Assembly (NCBI RefSeq): GCF_030704535.1
Contig: NC_081807.1
Location: forward strand, 17,242,001 to 17,306,000
Source of the DNA: Vitis vinifera
Taxonomy: Eukaryota > Streptophyta > Magnoliopsida > Vitales > Vitaceae
Direction of reading: 5' to 3'
Length of the DNA: 64,000 nt
Shown here: positions 1 through 11,370 of the stretch, in pieces
How positions within the stretch are numbered: the stretch's first letter is position 1
How the letters are laid out: each line of letters starts with the position of its first letter
Position numbers and translations under genes: made by a program
The notes under the pieces: model-generated
Told to the model about the DNA's origin: nothing
Databases searched by the model: none
What the model saw: the letters and a program-made list of their open reading frames with translations, nothing else

Positions 1-1753
1 AAGCGGTAAAGGACTACAAACGAACTGCACTCTCAACATGAACTATAAACAATGACTCTGAACCAAACTGGACTCAACAAAACAAAAATAACTTTGATGA
101 ACTAAAAACTGGACTCGACAAAATAGAAATGACTTTGATGACGATCGTAATCAAAATGAAAAGTGCTCTGAGCTAAACTGCTACAAAGTGATGTACCCAT
201 GTCGACTGAACCAAGTCCTCAACCCGGAATATCCCAAAATACCATATGACCATCATTATCATCAACGTCCAAATCAATCTATTGAAGACTAGGAAGATGA
301 GAAATTGCATGTGTAGAATGCGTAAGTAGGGGATTGGTGGTCACACTTGGCCCAAACAAGTTGACCAACCCTAAATCAATCAAGTCCTGTATCGCATGAT
401 GGAGCGCTGCACAACGCTTAGTATCATGCCCCTGAATCTGATGATCTAAGCAATGCTCATGAAAGCGGAAATGATGAGGAATAGGATGTGGCAAGGGGTG
501 TGGTGCCAAAGGAACAATCAAACCAGCATATTTGAGCTTCTCAAAAGCTTTAGTCAAAGTCATGCCCAATGGAGTGAACTGTCTCGCAGGCCTCTATGCA
601 TATGGTTTAGGCGGTGGGAAAGCAGTGGCTCTCAAATGTAGTGGTCGTGGCTGCAAGCTAGTTTGAGCAATGTAAGACTGCTAAACATAAACTGGATGAT
701 ACTGATACTGTGGATGAGATAAATGAGCTCTGACTATAGGAGACCTGTAAGGTGAGTGATGTGCGGGCCTTTGATGTTGATAGTTAATAGTGTCAACCTC
801 TCCAGATCTACTAGATGATCCAACCGGCTTCTTCCCCTTACTGTCAGGGGAAGGAGCAGTATCTGTCCATAATCCTCGAGCAATGACCTCCTTAACACTG
901 AAAGTTGCATGAACTAGACTCTTAAGATCCTGAAATGGAATGCCCACAAGGTGTCTAGCAAACCGCGACTGTAGGTTCCAAAGAACCATATCAATCTGAT
1001 CTTGCTCTTTAGGCCGGTTTATCATACCAGCCATCGTTACCCTCCAACGAATGACAAAGGAAGAAATAGACTTGTCTAGCTTCTATCTGGTGGCCTCCAA
1101 CTCTCGTTTAGATACATCAATGTCAGCATTGAAAGCAAACTGAGTCAGAAACTCATGAGCCACATCCTCTCAGGTGTGAAGTCTCAAAGGCTCAACTAAA
1201 GCAAACTATCTCTAAGCTACCCCACTAAGTGACATAGGGAAAAGGGCCACCAACTGTGCATATTTCATGTGCTCTTATAACTGTGTTTTATAGTCTCAAG
1301 TGGATCTTAGGACAACCAATCCCACTATAATGCTCAATGTTTGGCATGCAAAACTTGGCAGGCAAGCTAGCAGTCAATATGCCATCTCTATCATCCCAAG
1401 TCAAACCTCTATCCTATAATCCGATTTGTCTCATCTTGGACTCAAGCCTCTTAACCTTGGCCTCTTGCTCAGCCAATCTAGTATCATCAGTAATAGTAAC
1501 AATGGGAGGTGTCACTGTGGTAGCAAGTGGTGGAGCAGTCTCATAATGATTTGATAGATGGAATGGAATGCCATGTAAAGTCCCAAGTAGAAGAACCTGC
1601 ACTGTCTGAGATGCATGGGGAATTGTCTCGTTAGTGCTAATGCCAACCAGATGATGATCCTGGCAAGAACTCTCTATCTGATCCAAATTTCTATTGACCC
1701 TTGCTATGAACTCCTAAATAAAAGCAAGTGTAGAAGATAGCTCATCTGGCATC
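1..1753 (-). pseudogene. Decayed gag of a Tat-like Ty3/gypsy retrotransposon
   Basis: Read on the minus strand this is a retroviral-type gag broken into frames. The N-terminal part (about 1753-1414) starts near an ATG at 1753 and contains a charged helix ending KVKRLESKMRQIGL. The middle part (1034-681) contains the capsid-like stretch EQDQIDMVLWNLQSRFARHL followed by VGIPFQDLKSLV. The C-terminal part (569-279) has an H-x3-GHDTKRCAALHHAIQDLID block that resembles the spaced His/Cys region of Tat/Ogre-type gag proteins. Stop codons and frame changes separate the parts, so no full gag can be made. The pol genes would lie to the left, outside the window. Family assignment rests on recalled gag sequences and on the adjoining primer-binding site and LTR; Tat-type is likely, the exact lineage is not. 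Confidence 0.7.
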
Positions 1754-3610
1754 TTATCTAAACTGTTTAAACTTTGATGTGAATCTACTCTGACCAATCG
1801 ACCTCCAACTCTTCTCCAAGAATGTGACTCCAGACACAACCAATTCCTAAACTGACTCCCTATAATGCAAACGAAATTGATGAAGGACACAAGATAGAAC
1901 CCTAAAAGACAACCATACAACATGCAAACACATGGTCCTAAGGTGGCAATCCGAAATCTGGATGTATAATGAGAACTCTGGAGTCATAAAGGTGTTCATT
2001 ATGATATGACTACAGATGTGACTAGAGAATTTGTATCAATAATCCAAGATGAAAGAGGTGTGAGAAACACACTATCACGAGATTGATACTCCATCTATAA
2101 ACACATATCTTTAGCTCAACCTTCAACTCGAGCTCCATGAAGAGAAAAGATGATAAGGTGATCAAGGTGAATCTCTTGAAAAAAGTGTAAATGTGAAAAC
2201 CCTTTCACCTTTCTATAATGAAAATATAAGCATCAAGTCGAAAATTGAATCAAGGATTGTATAAAGAATGGGGTATTGGGCCCTTGATAAGTGTACAATG
2301 TAAAAAGATGATCATGATCAATGAACATATCCCAATGCATCAAGTAAAGGACAACCAACTGAAAGGACATGTCAAGCCAAGAAAGTAAGATGAAAACCCT
2401 AGGGAGAAAAACATGTTAAACTCAACGAGAAACTAGAAGGAGTCAATACTACATCTCTAAGCACTTTCAATTGGAGACCAAAAGAGAGAGTATTGGATCC
2501 GAACTGTAACTAAAGAGGCTCTGAAGGCCCTTAAATGTACCCACGTGTAGAATAGAAGTCCTAGTCGAAATATCTAAGGCTCAACCTACAAGGTCAAGGT
2601 GGCTCTAAAAGGGAAAGAACGGACTTTAAAAGATCCCTAGCAGAAGCTATCATACCTTCCGATGGTATGCCATCCTTTACACGCCTCCGAAGAGACCCCA
2701 CTTCCATGCAAGGTGGTCATCACCTTCACACATGCACTACCTCGACATCTCAAGGGGTTTTCTATAGTGAAAACTCTCACAACTCTCAGCACTCAATAGT
2801 CAACTAAAGTCCACAGTGAGTGGTGTGGGTGCATCTAAAGATCCTATAAAGCTAAAATGGAAAAAGAAACACATTGGTCACACAAATATCCATGAAACCT
2901 AGCTCTGAGCTATACAGGTCTTTAGAGATCGGACTCCAATCAGCATCAATATGTCGACCTCCTCCAAAATGCTCCCAAACATCGATATAGTCCATCACTA
3001 GACCTTAGTCCAAATCACTAGCTTGGTCGGAGAGCAAATAAAGCAGCAAGTCTCATATCAAATACGAGAGCAAGAAAAACTAGTTCGACTGAGACTAAGG
3101 AATTGGAAATAAGGGGATAAGTGTGAGACCTTCACAGACAAGCAACACATGCATCATGCAAAAGAAGAGAGGTCATGTAACAAGCAGTCAAGAAAACCAC
3201 AGGTATATCATCTAAATCTACACACAAGCTAAGCAAGAAATATGATAATCATGATGTATATCTAGTAAGGATAGCATGCTTCATGATAATCATGATAATA
3301 TACAACTAAGAGAATCAATCATGTCAAGATGAACGAGATAAGCAACAAGAAGAATGTACACGTCAAGGTGAGCAGAGTAGTCATATAGCAAGAGAATCAA
3401 TATGCTAAGACAATAAAGAGAATCAATCAATGTCATTAGCATGTTAATGTCCCAAATGAATATGGTAGTCAAGCAGAGGAAATCATCACATCAAACTCTT
3501 AGTGTGCAATGAACACTCAATCATAGAAAAACACAAAGGGAAGATATCCATCAACCAACTAATCAAATGCCACATTTGCCTCATCTTAAGTTCAAGTTTG
3601 ACCCTCTAGT
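1754..3610 (-). other. Long untranslated leader of the gypsy element
   Basis: This stretch lies between the primer-binding site and gag of the minus-strand gypsy element. No frame longer than about 60 codons is present and no protein domain was recognised. Long leaders, sometimes with an extra open frame, are usual in Tat/Ogre elements, but no intact extra frame is seen here. Confidence 0.5.
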
Positions 3611-3630
3611 GATCCCCAATGGAGTCACCA
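3611..3630 (-). promoter_or_regulatory. Primer-binding site of the gypsy element
   Basis: The minus strand reads TGGTGACTCCATTGGGGATC directly after the LTR. It matches, with a substitution or two, the TGGCGACTCCACTGGGGA site recalled for Tat/Ogre elements, usually attributed to tRNA-Arg. Its position fixes the element's orientation (minus) and makes 3631-7084 the 5' LTR. Confidence 0.75.
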
Positions 3631-4339
3631 TTTTGTGGACCTCGCATTTCGCTCAATGCGTTCCCAATCGATGGCAAAACTCATTTTTTTTTTTAATTTA
3701 TTTGGTGAAAATTTGATTTTTAGAAAAGATTGGGAGTCGCCACTTATTTTTGTTTATTTTTTTTAAGGGAAAACAACATAAGAAAGAAAACTCTAAGTGT
3801 GACTCTTTATTTAGAAAAGACAGTCTACGAAAAACTAAACCTAGGTTCGGGGGTCAGGTTGTTTATTGGGAAGATACGGTAAAGACCGTAGCATTCCTCT
3901 AAGACCTTAAAAACGGGTCTCTACTAAAGAAAGTGAACCAAGTGTGACAATTAACTAGGAGATCAATGGATACCAAAATGATCATAGATCAAAAGCAAGT
4001 CAAGATAACGAATAAAAAAAAAATGAGAGTGAGAGCGTACCTTGACAGCAGGTAATAAAGCGCTATCATGAAATAGAGTTAGTGCGCAATAATAAGTGTA
4101 AAATGTCTCATACAAAATCAATCAAAATCAAACAATATCAATCATGCAATTCACTTGAATTATTTTAGAAAGAAATGTTATGAATGTTGGGTTCCCACCA
4201 AAGCCCAATTGATTTTGCATGAATTAATTCCACAAATTCCATTGTTTTGAAATTATAAAAATTGCATTCATGCTTATTAAAAATCAAGGAAAATGAAAAA
4301 CTATTTTAAAATCAAAGAAAATTTGTGAAAGTGCTTACC

Positions 4340-5335
4340 TGAAAAGAAAGGTAGCAAATTTATTTAAAAACAAGATTTTTAGTGACTTAAAACCCTAATG
4401 AAGAATGAAAAGTTATAAAATTAAAAATATTTGAAAACTAGAATGGAATTAAAATTATTTGAAAGAAAACTAGACTGTTGAAAATTGAAATCTTGAAAAT
4501 TAAATTTAAAAATTGGAATTTTGAAAAAAATAATTGAAAATGGGAGTTTTGAAAATGGGAATTTTGGAAAATTATTTGAAAATGGAAGTTTTGAAAATTA
4601 TTTGAAAATTAAAATTTTGGAAAATTATTTGAAAATGAAAATTTTGAAAATTGAAATTTTGGAGAATTATTTATGAATGGGAGTTTTGAAAATTGAAATT
4701 TTGGACAATTATTTATGAATGAGAGTTTTGAAAATTAAATTTGAAAATTGAAGTTTTGAAAATTAGTTTTAAGAATTTGAGTTTTGAAAGGAATAAGAGT
4801 TTTGAAAATTAATTGAAAATTGGAGTTTTAAAAAATTAAATTTAAGAATTGGAGTTTTGGAAATTATTTGAGAATTGGTATTTTGAAAATTAAATTTAAG
4901 AATTGGAGTTTTGAAAATTAATTTTGAAAGAAATTAGAGTTTTGGAAATTAGAGTTTAAAAAATTATTTGAAAATTGATATTTGGAAATTGGAATTTTGA
5001 AAAATTATTTGAAAATGAAAGTTTTGAAAATTAAATCTTGGAGAATTATTTGAGAACGGGATTTCTTAAAAATTAAATTTGGAAATTGGAATTTTGAAAA
5101 TTATTTGAAAATGAAAATTTTGAAAATTGGAATTTTGAATAATTAAATTTAGAAATTGAAGTTTTGAAAATTAAAGTTTTGAGGATTAAATTTGAAAAAT
5201 TGGAAATTTGAAAATTATTTGAAAATTAAAGTTTTGAAAATTAAGTTTGAAAATTGGAGTTTTGAAAAATTATTTGGAAATGGAAGTTTTGAAAATGAGA
5301 ATTTTGGAAAATTAAACTTTGATATCAAAATATGA
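4340..5335. repeat. Purine-rich GAAAATT / GGAGTTTTG degenerate tandem array
   Basis: About 1 kb made almost entirely of variants of TTGAAAATTGGAGTTTTG and TTTGAAAATTATTTGAAAATG, with unit lengths around 20-30 bp. The plus strand is nearly free of C. A much shorter version occurs at about 7770-7890 in LTR B, so the array expanded inside LTR A. The frame at 5215-5556 is a product of this repeat, not a gene. Confidence 0.85.
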
Positions 5336-5337
5336 AG

Positions 5338-5366
5338 AAATAAATAAATAAATAAATAAATAATAA
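5338..5366. repeat. (AAAT)n microsatellite
   Basis: Six or so AAAT units immediately follow the purine-rich array of LTR A and end in an AAT run. Confidence 0.85.
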
Positions 5367-5743
5367 TAAAAAGAGTTGTGGTAGTTAGGATTGCAGGCCA
5401 AAGGTGGTCGTGCATGACTGTGGGCCCAAGCCGGGGTGCAAAGGTCAAATACTTATTTAAAGAAGGAAAACCCATTTCCATTTTACACATGTTGTCCCCA
5501 TTTTTGACATACCTATGAGGAATATTAGTAACAACAAGTCTAGCCTGGTGCGCCAAAAATTGGCTTATCTGCTACAATGTAGGGCCTTGAACTGGGGCGC
5601 ATGAAAACATCGCTTTGATAAGGTTTTTTGCCACCTCTTCCTCTTCTCCTCCCTCTGTTTTTTTTTTATGAAGGCAAAGTTTGGTTGTGAGGTTTGGCGT
5701 TCTGAGGTTCATAGGATGGGTGGCATTTCCCATTTTGAGTATT

Positions 5744-6346
5744 TTATTTATTTATTTTTTTTGGGAGGGGGGGGCTTTTGAACTGGGTAGAGCTGGCAGA
5801 CCAAGGTTGCCATGAGGTGGAGGTTGGAAAGTTTGGTGGATGATTGGTTTGAGAGTTGGGTTTGGTGGGTGTGAAAGATGGTAGTGAGTATGATATATGA
5901 GATGAGCTGAACGGGTGAGTGTGATGTGGTGATCGGGTTATGATAGGATGATAGGGGTTGATAGCTTTGAAGAGAGTTTGAATGGCCATGTATGGCCAAG
6001 CAGAGATGGGAAGGATGATGGGTATGGTGGGTATGAAACGAGTGGGGTAAGGTTTGGAGAGATGAGAGTATCCATGTGCATATAGTATTGTGTTATCCAT
6101 TCTTTCAATGTTGTAAAAGTGCAATCTTTTCAAAAAGGCCCCATCTACAACATTATCCCCACTAAGAGCAGTTAAGTAGGATCTGGAAAGAGTAGATGAT
6201 TCCTTTCCATGTCTAGATCTTTTAACGTTCCATGAATACCCAACTGCATATATAGAATTCCTGATAGTATAAACCAATGGTTGAGAAGATCTAGGTGTCA
6301 AAGTTGGGCCAAAAACTATACCAAGCCTAAGAGACCTAGATAACAA
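5744..6346 (-). other. Unrecognised coding-like stretch inside LTR A
   Basis: A 200-codon open frame on the minus strand. Its first about 100 residues (MLSRSLRLGIVFGPTLTPRS... to ...TILYAHGYSHL) have a balanced, non-repetitive composition typical of a real protein. The rest is low-complexity Ser/Thr/Pro/His sequence from the LTR. The coding-like part seems to extend upstream (to about 6470) in another frame. No counterpart is visible in LTR B. I do not recognise the protein. It may be a captured host-gene fragment like those in LTR B, or chance. Confidence 0.3.
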
Positions 6347-8079
6347 ACACTCATTGAAGGACTTTTCCAGCTCATTGGATCATTATAGACACAACTGCAT
6401 TGTTGACCTTTGGAACTACTGTCGTCAAGTCAGCATTGGCATAGCACAAAGGATCCATGGCACACTTATGAAACATTGAACAATTAGTTGCAGTGTAGCA
6501 TAGGCTTTGCGTATCTAGCATAGAAAATTCCTGGACCAAAACGACAAGCTCTTCCTCTACTCAGCTTGAAATCACCTCCCTATAGCTTCTCTTGCTTACA
6601 ACTCCCCCATGGTTTCAAACTCTTTTTCTCAGTTCTTTCCCACTCTCCCTCATGCTCTGTTTTCGCCCGCAAAATCTTGCTTCACAGAATCAGCCAACCC
6701 ACAACTATCTTCCCAACTATTTTGAAATTAACTCCCTATTTTCACATTCTCTCAAAAACTTCCCTTTGTTTCAACTCCCTCTTTTTTTTTCTCCCTCCTT
6801 CACCTGGATATCTCCTATGTTTTCTTTGCTCTAAATCCCTCCATACCCTCTACAGCTCCTCACGTTTTCCTTCTTTCTCAAGCTTTCACCAGTTCTCCTG
6901 CTCTTGGTTCAGCAAAGACATCACCACCAGCTCCATTGCTTCAACCACCACCATAGCAAGGTGGTCACGTCCTTCGCCACATCTCCCATGCAACCCACCT
7001 GGAAGCCATCCCCCGCTCTAAATGAAATGTCTAGCCAACCTCTCCGGGTATGAGAAAAATCCCTTGGTCCAAGAGGGGTCTATAGTTATGTTTTTGTGAA
7101 CCCCGTATTTATGCTCATGCGCTTCCACTCGATGGCGAACTTGTTTTTTTACTTGAAAATGATTTATTTTTTTACAAAATAACTTAGAGTTGCCACTTAT
7201 TTTTGTTTTATTTTTTAAAGGAAAACAAAATAAGAAAGAAAACCATAAATGTGACTCCTTATTTGGAAAAGATGGTATGTGAAAAATCGAGTGGGATCTA
7301 GGGTCAGGTTACTTATTGGGAAGGTACGACAGAAACCGTAGCACCCCTATAAGCCCCTAAAATGGGTCTTTACTAAATAAAATGAAGCAAGTGTGACAAT
7401 TGATTAATTAAACATGGATACCAAAAGAACATCAATCTAAAAATAATTGAATGAACAAGAGAGGTAAAGAGTGTACTCGAGTAATGAGTTGATTGCTTCA
7501 TGGAAAATAAAGGTTAGTAAACGAACATAGGATAATCACATGTGTTACAAAGCAAATCAATCAAGCACGATAATCAATCAGTCAATGAAAATAAAAACAT
7601 CACTGATGTTGGGCCCCTACCAAAGCCCGATTTATTTTTGCATGAATTAATTCCATAAATTCCATTACTTGGAATTATAGAATTTGATTCATGCTTATTT
7701 TAAAACATTTTTAAAAATTAAGGAAAATGTAAAAATTGCTTGTCGAAGTGGCAGCAACTTTATTTGAAAATGGGATTTTTGGTAAGCTTAAAAATTCTAA
7801 GGATGTAAAATTGAAGAATTAAATTTATTTGAAAAACTAGAATTGGGAAAATTATTTTGCAAAATGGGGTTTGGGAAATTATTTTTAAAATAAAAAATGA
7901 ATAAATGAAAGAAAGCCACGTGGTTACTAGGGTTGCATGCCAAAGATGGCCATGCAAATTGGAAACACATAAGAGTGGGCTCAGGGTGGAGTGATGCTGG
8001 CAAAAACGAGGGCTTATTCTTTTGAGTATCGTCTTTCATCCTGTTTTCTCTACTTGATATGCTAGAATACTCCCATTAC

Positions 8080-8805
8080 TCATGATAACTGAAAGTTCCA
8101 TATTGAGAAGGTGAGCAAGCACGGGGGACAGTTAATGTAACAGCCATTTGCAATGCAGCCTTGGACTCCTCACTGTATTCTCTCTTTAAAGTCTCATGCC
8201 TCTCCATTTTCTATTTTGCTGGGATCTCCATGATCTTATCTTTTCCTAGTATAAAATCTGGAGCTCTTTGGGCTTCTCTCTCTATCCAAATGATAGCATG
8301 GTTGGAAGTGGCATTACTAGGAAGAACAATATGCTCAAACCTCCCATCTACAAGTACAACTATCCTCATAATCGGGGGAAATCTTCCCATCCTGAAAAGC
8401 TTTATCTCAACAATATGATAGAGGCGACTAGGTGCATACAACCTCTTAGGATCTCTGAGCATCTTCTCTTCAAGGGTGTATATATCTCTCATGCATTTTA
8501 GGCATGATAAGCATGGCAAATAGAACAGTGACTTAAAAATGTCTTCCAAGGGGGTGGCTGTCCGAGGTAGAAAGTCATACTGGAGCACAACAGAGTTGAT
8601 GAGATCTACATATCTCACTGCCAAATTTAACGAGATGCACCTTGCAGGTGCAATTGCATAGCACCTAATCCTCTTCCGGTCAATATTGGCCAATTTATCC
8701 TTATTATGCACCATCACCATTGTCAATAGTGCAATCACCCCTGATTCGAGGGGATGACCAGTAAAAGCCAAAGTGTAATTTGGATACTTCTCCACCAATT
8801 CCCTT
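8080..8805 (-). pseudogene. Captured fragment of a plant class 3 lipase gene
   Basis: The minus strand encodes 195 open codons (8798-8211) that match the C-terminal half of the alpha/beta-hydrolase lipase class 3 family annotated as calmodulin-binding heat-shock-like proteins in plants. Signature stretches are RKRIRCYAIAPARCISLNLA, DFLPRTATPLEDIFKSL and DGRFEHIVLPSNATSNHAII. The match continues past the stop near 8208 as LKREYSEESKAALQMAVTLT. The nucleophile elbow, normally GHSLG, is GHPLES here, so the catalytic Ser is replaced by Pro and the product could not be a working lipase. No introns are seen. It is joined upstream to an E1 fragment, in the same orientation. Family match is from memory. 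Confidence 0.75.
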
Positions 8806-8814
8806 TAAACATCA

Positions 8815-9602
8815 TATTCTGTATCCAAAACTCACTCAACTGCCCTCAAAAGCCCATCATGCAAGGCTCAATATTGTGTGAGAAAGAGTGCACCATGCAC
8901 ATGGGAGCTTGTTTCTCAGGTGGGTCTCTTAAGGCACCATAATTTTCTATTAGGTGAGGGTTTACCATTTGCGTGTTGCACTTGGCACCCAGAATTCCTG
9001 ACTCAAGCAGCGGTTTCTAGAAATACAAACACCTCTTATCAACATACAACCTCGCATTGACATTGTCTAATGCATTGATAATGACACTCAAATTCTCCCA
9101 AAATGCATCATTAAACACATTCTCTGTCTCAAAGCCCACACGATTTTGCAAGTGGAGACTAGGATTTATTGTTTGAGCAATAGAAGCAACAATAGTGGAT
9201 TAAGCCTGCCCAATGTTCCAATTACGGAAGAGGAACTGCCTACTAAGGTTACTTTTTCAATCACATCATCATGAGTAATCGTTAGCTTCCCTTGATTGCC
9301 ATATGAAACTCCCATCAGAGCTACATTTTTAAGAACTCACAACCTAGCGCACCAGATCCCACCATGAGCACTACAACATCCTCTAGTTTCTTTTATAGCT
9401 TAGACCCAAACACCGAGATCTATGCATCATAACGACTATTCAATGGTTTGAAATCATTGAAATCTGGTGCCTCTGTAGGAAGTGACTCCATTGAGACGAA
9501 GTAGAAGAACTGAAAAAGTGGATGAAACTTTCCAAAGCATGCCTTCACAACCTCCTGTCCCCACAATACCACCAAACATAGCAGCCATGGGATTTAATAC
9601 CG
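8815..9602 (-). pseudogene. Captured fragment of ubiquitin-activating enzyme E1
   Basis: The minus-strand translation, spread over frames by indels, shows the order of a plant UBA1 protein. It runs [13 protein letters not shown] (9600), FGSKLQKKLEDVVVLMVGSG with ALGCEFLKNVALMGV (about 9400-9300), [20 protein letters not shown] (about 9240), [20 protein letters not shown] (about 9100) and [18 protein letters not shown] (about 9010). It stops shortly after [20 protein letters not shown]. This is the ThiF-type adenylation domain. The catalytic-cysteine domain is cut off just after the [12 protein letters not shown] segment. Several stop codons make it non-functional. Introns appear to be absent. 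It sits directly between the transaldolase and lipase fragments on the same strand. Confidence 0.75.
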
Positions 9603-10410
9603 TCCCTTCAAGTCCAATAGCCAGAAGCTCCACAGTTGCAGGGCCCATGGATGATGCAAAGTCCAACTGGTCCCACTTCACAAGCTCTTCTTCACATAAA
9701 CTTCAATAGTGCAATGATATAATCAATCCCTGGAAGACTGAACAATTCCTGCTTGTTCTAAACCGCGACTGCCATCAACTTTGATTTGTTTCCATGTTTA
9801 TGGATGTAGTTATAAGCCTTGGTCACCAAAGCCAAACCAAGATCTTCCTTTTTTTTAAGAGCAGCTTCTATCTTAGGGTCACCAGAATGATTGCAGGCCC
9901 AATCCTGACCATGACCAACAAAAATCTGAATAGCAAAAACACCAGCTTGAGGAGTAGCTGCAACTTGACAAAAACTTCATGATAATGCCATGTGTGTCAT
10001 AAGCAAGATGAGCATCCACTTCAATTGACACTCTACCAGGAACTAGTTTCATAAGGTCGCTACCAATGTTTACCAAAGCCTTATTCAAGAAGCAGGACAT
10101 TCGAGCATTGGGGCTTTCCAATCCATAACACACTAAATCTACCAATGCAGTCTCCACTACGCTCTTAAAAATTGTATCGAGCAAGTTGCAAATGCCTAAG
10201 AGAAGTGAGGAGCTAATAGTAGCAGTTATTGGTGAAAATCTCTTGAAATCATCGAAAATGACGGTGTCTGGAATGATCTCACTTAAGTCTCTAGAAGTTG
10301 AGATCAAATTGAGGCGTAGCGAATCGAGCTAAGAACCCTAGTCTCCCCTCCTGACGCGAAGAAAAGGAGAGCACTGATGCACACCATGGACAAGTAAGAA
10401 TATGGATATT
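9601..10410 (-). pseudogene. Captured fragment of a plastid-type transaldolase gene
   Basis: The minus strand encodes a plant transaldolase-like (aldolase superfamily) protein similar to Arabidopsis At1g12230. It starts with a Ser/Arg-rich transit-peptide-like region (10400-10310) followed by TSRDLSEIIPDTVIFDDF (10307 downward), GSDLMKLVPGRVSIEVDA and LAYDTHGII. After a gap of about 45 expected residues the match resumes as QIFVGHGQDWACNHSGDP and LGLALVTKAYNYIHKHGN (about 9900-9790), then the C-terminal KWDQLDFASSMGPATVELLA (about 9680-9620). A missing internal block fits a skipped or deleted exon. The last recognisable residues (GLEGT) run into the E1 fragment without a spacer. Frameshifts and stops make it a pseudogene. 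Confidence 0.75.
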
Positions 10411-10519
10411 TGATAGAAGCTTTGGAGGGATTTTGGGTGGCCATGCAAATTGGAAGCATGCATGTGGGTTTGAGGTATACCAAAGTGGGACTGCATTGTT
10501 GTATCTCATGCTAAACCCT

Positions 10520-11035
10520 CATTTGCATTCTACCCTCTTCTATGGTTAATTTCTGCTTTAGAGCTTGATAAACCTAGATGATATTTCCTGCCAATTTTGG
10601 AGACCCCATTGAGAAATACTTCCTCTTCATCAATCAAAATATGCTTACCAAGTGTACTTGATCCAAACTCATTCCCAAATTATCTCTCTGATTTATGATC
10701 TTCAAAGGTTTTACATGAAGGAAGCCCTTCATAGCATCCCCTTTCGTCCACTAGACCTGATTTTGATTAAAACATTCCTCATTCAGCAAGTTTGTTTGAT
10801 CTTTAGGTCCTACATGTACCACTGCAGGTACTACATTTTCTTTCATGCAATTCTTAGGAAACACAACCTTCAGAGCATCGTCTCTAACAAATCTAGCCTT
10901 GACCCTTCTAGTTCCATCAGACAAAAGGCCGAATATCCTTAGTTTGTGTCATTCCTTGATGCCTAACTCAGAAATGATTCCAAGAACAGTCATCCCCCAT
11001 ATTTGGCTTCATAGAAGGACTCTTTTATCACATTC
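10520..11035 (-). pseudogene. Unidentified protein-like block upstream of the gene-fragment chain
   Basis: In one minus-strand frame this reads a protein-like sequence interrupted by a few stops. Examples are MTVLGIISELGIKE, FGLLSDGTRRVKARFVRDDA, LKVVFPKNCMKENVVPAVVH and, nearer 10560, EEEVFLNGVSKIGRKYHLGL. The composition and near-continuity suggest a decayed coding exon, probably another captured host gene. I do not recognise the family. It lies upstream of, and in the same orientation as, the transaldolase fragment, separated by about 110 bp of LTR-like sequence. Confidence 0.35.
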
Positions 11036-11060
11036 AGATGACTCATTCTATCGTGGCCTA

Positions 11061-11370
11061 TGTTGGGACGTCATTTGTTTTATCCGGGCAGGGTCGTGGA
11101 GTATTTTTAGCTCTGTGTCAGTCAGGGGCAATACAGAGTGGCCTCCCCAGGATTCGAACTCGGGTGGTGACAAGGCTCTTACCCCTTATGTTTGCCCTCC
11201 TGGTACCATCTGAGCGCCCAGATGGTACCAGGAGGGCAAACATAAAGGGTAAGAGCCTTGTCGCTACCCGAGTTCGAATCCTGGGAAGGTCACTCTGTGA
11301 TGCCCTTGACTGGCATAGAGCCAAAAATACTTCGCGGCCCTACCCGGATAAAACAAATGACGTCCCAACA
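11061..11370. repeat. 310-bp near-perfect palindrome with pol III box B-like core
   Basis: Two arms of about 150 bp are inverted copies centred at about 11215. The left arm begins TGTTGGGACGTCATTTGTTT and the right arm ends with its complement at 11370. Each arm holds CGAGTTCGAATCC (plus strand 11269-11281; inverted near 11150), close to the tRNA internal promoter box B, plus a GGTAAGAGCC stretch upstream that could be a weak box A. The arms may be a tRNA-derived SINE or a MITE arranged head to head. Arm differences are few, so the structure is fairly young. Confidence 0.75.

Larger units (their letters stand above)
3631..7084 (-). repeat. LTR A: 5' LTR of the Tat-like gypsy element
   Basis: The left end (TTTTGTGGACC...) abuts the primer-binding site and the right end is AAGAGGGGTCTATA. 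It is homologous to LTR B: both share a block with GCCACTTATTTTTGTTT, then CAGGTT.TTATTGGGAAG and a later TTGGGCC(C)..ACCAAAGCCC block. On the minus strand the LTR starts near TATAGACCCC and ends GGTCCACA plus a short A run. It is very long (about 3.45 kb) because of an internal A/T-rich repeat array (4340-5335) and an added coding-like stretch (5744-6346). The target duplication at the right is ambiguous because LTR B follows after only five bases (GTTAT). Confidence 0.7.

Noticed and set aside
5215-5556. 113-codon minus frame with a hydrophobic LFIIIYLFIYLFLHI stretch
   Set aside because: The membrane-like part is the translation of the (AAAT)n tract and the rest comes from the purine-rich array.
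6566-7021. 151-codon plus frame rich in Ser, Pro and Phe
   Set aside because: It follows the pyrimidine-rich end of LTR A; composition explains it, and a similar pyrimidine-rich end occurs in LTR B without the same frame.
11150-11281. tRNA gene, suggested by a good box B-like TTCGAATCC
   Set aside because: No acceptor stem or anticodon arm can be drawn around it; it is at most a tRNA-derived repeat.
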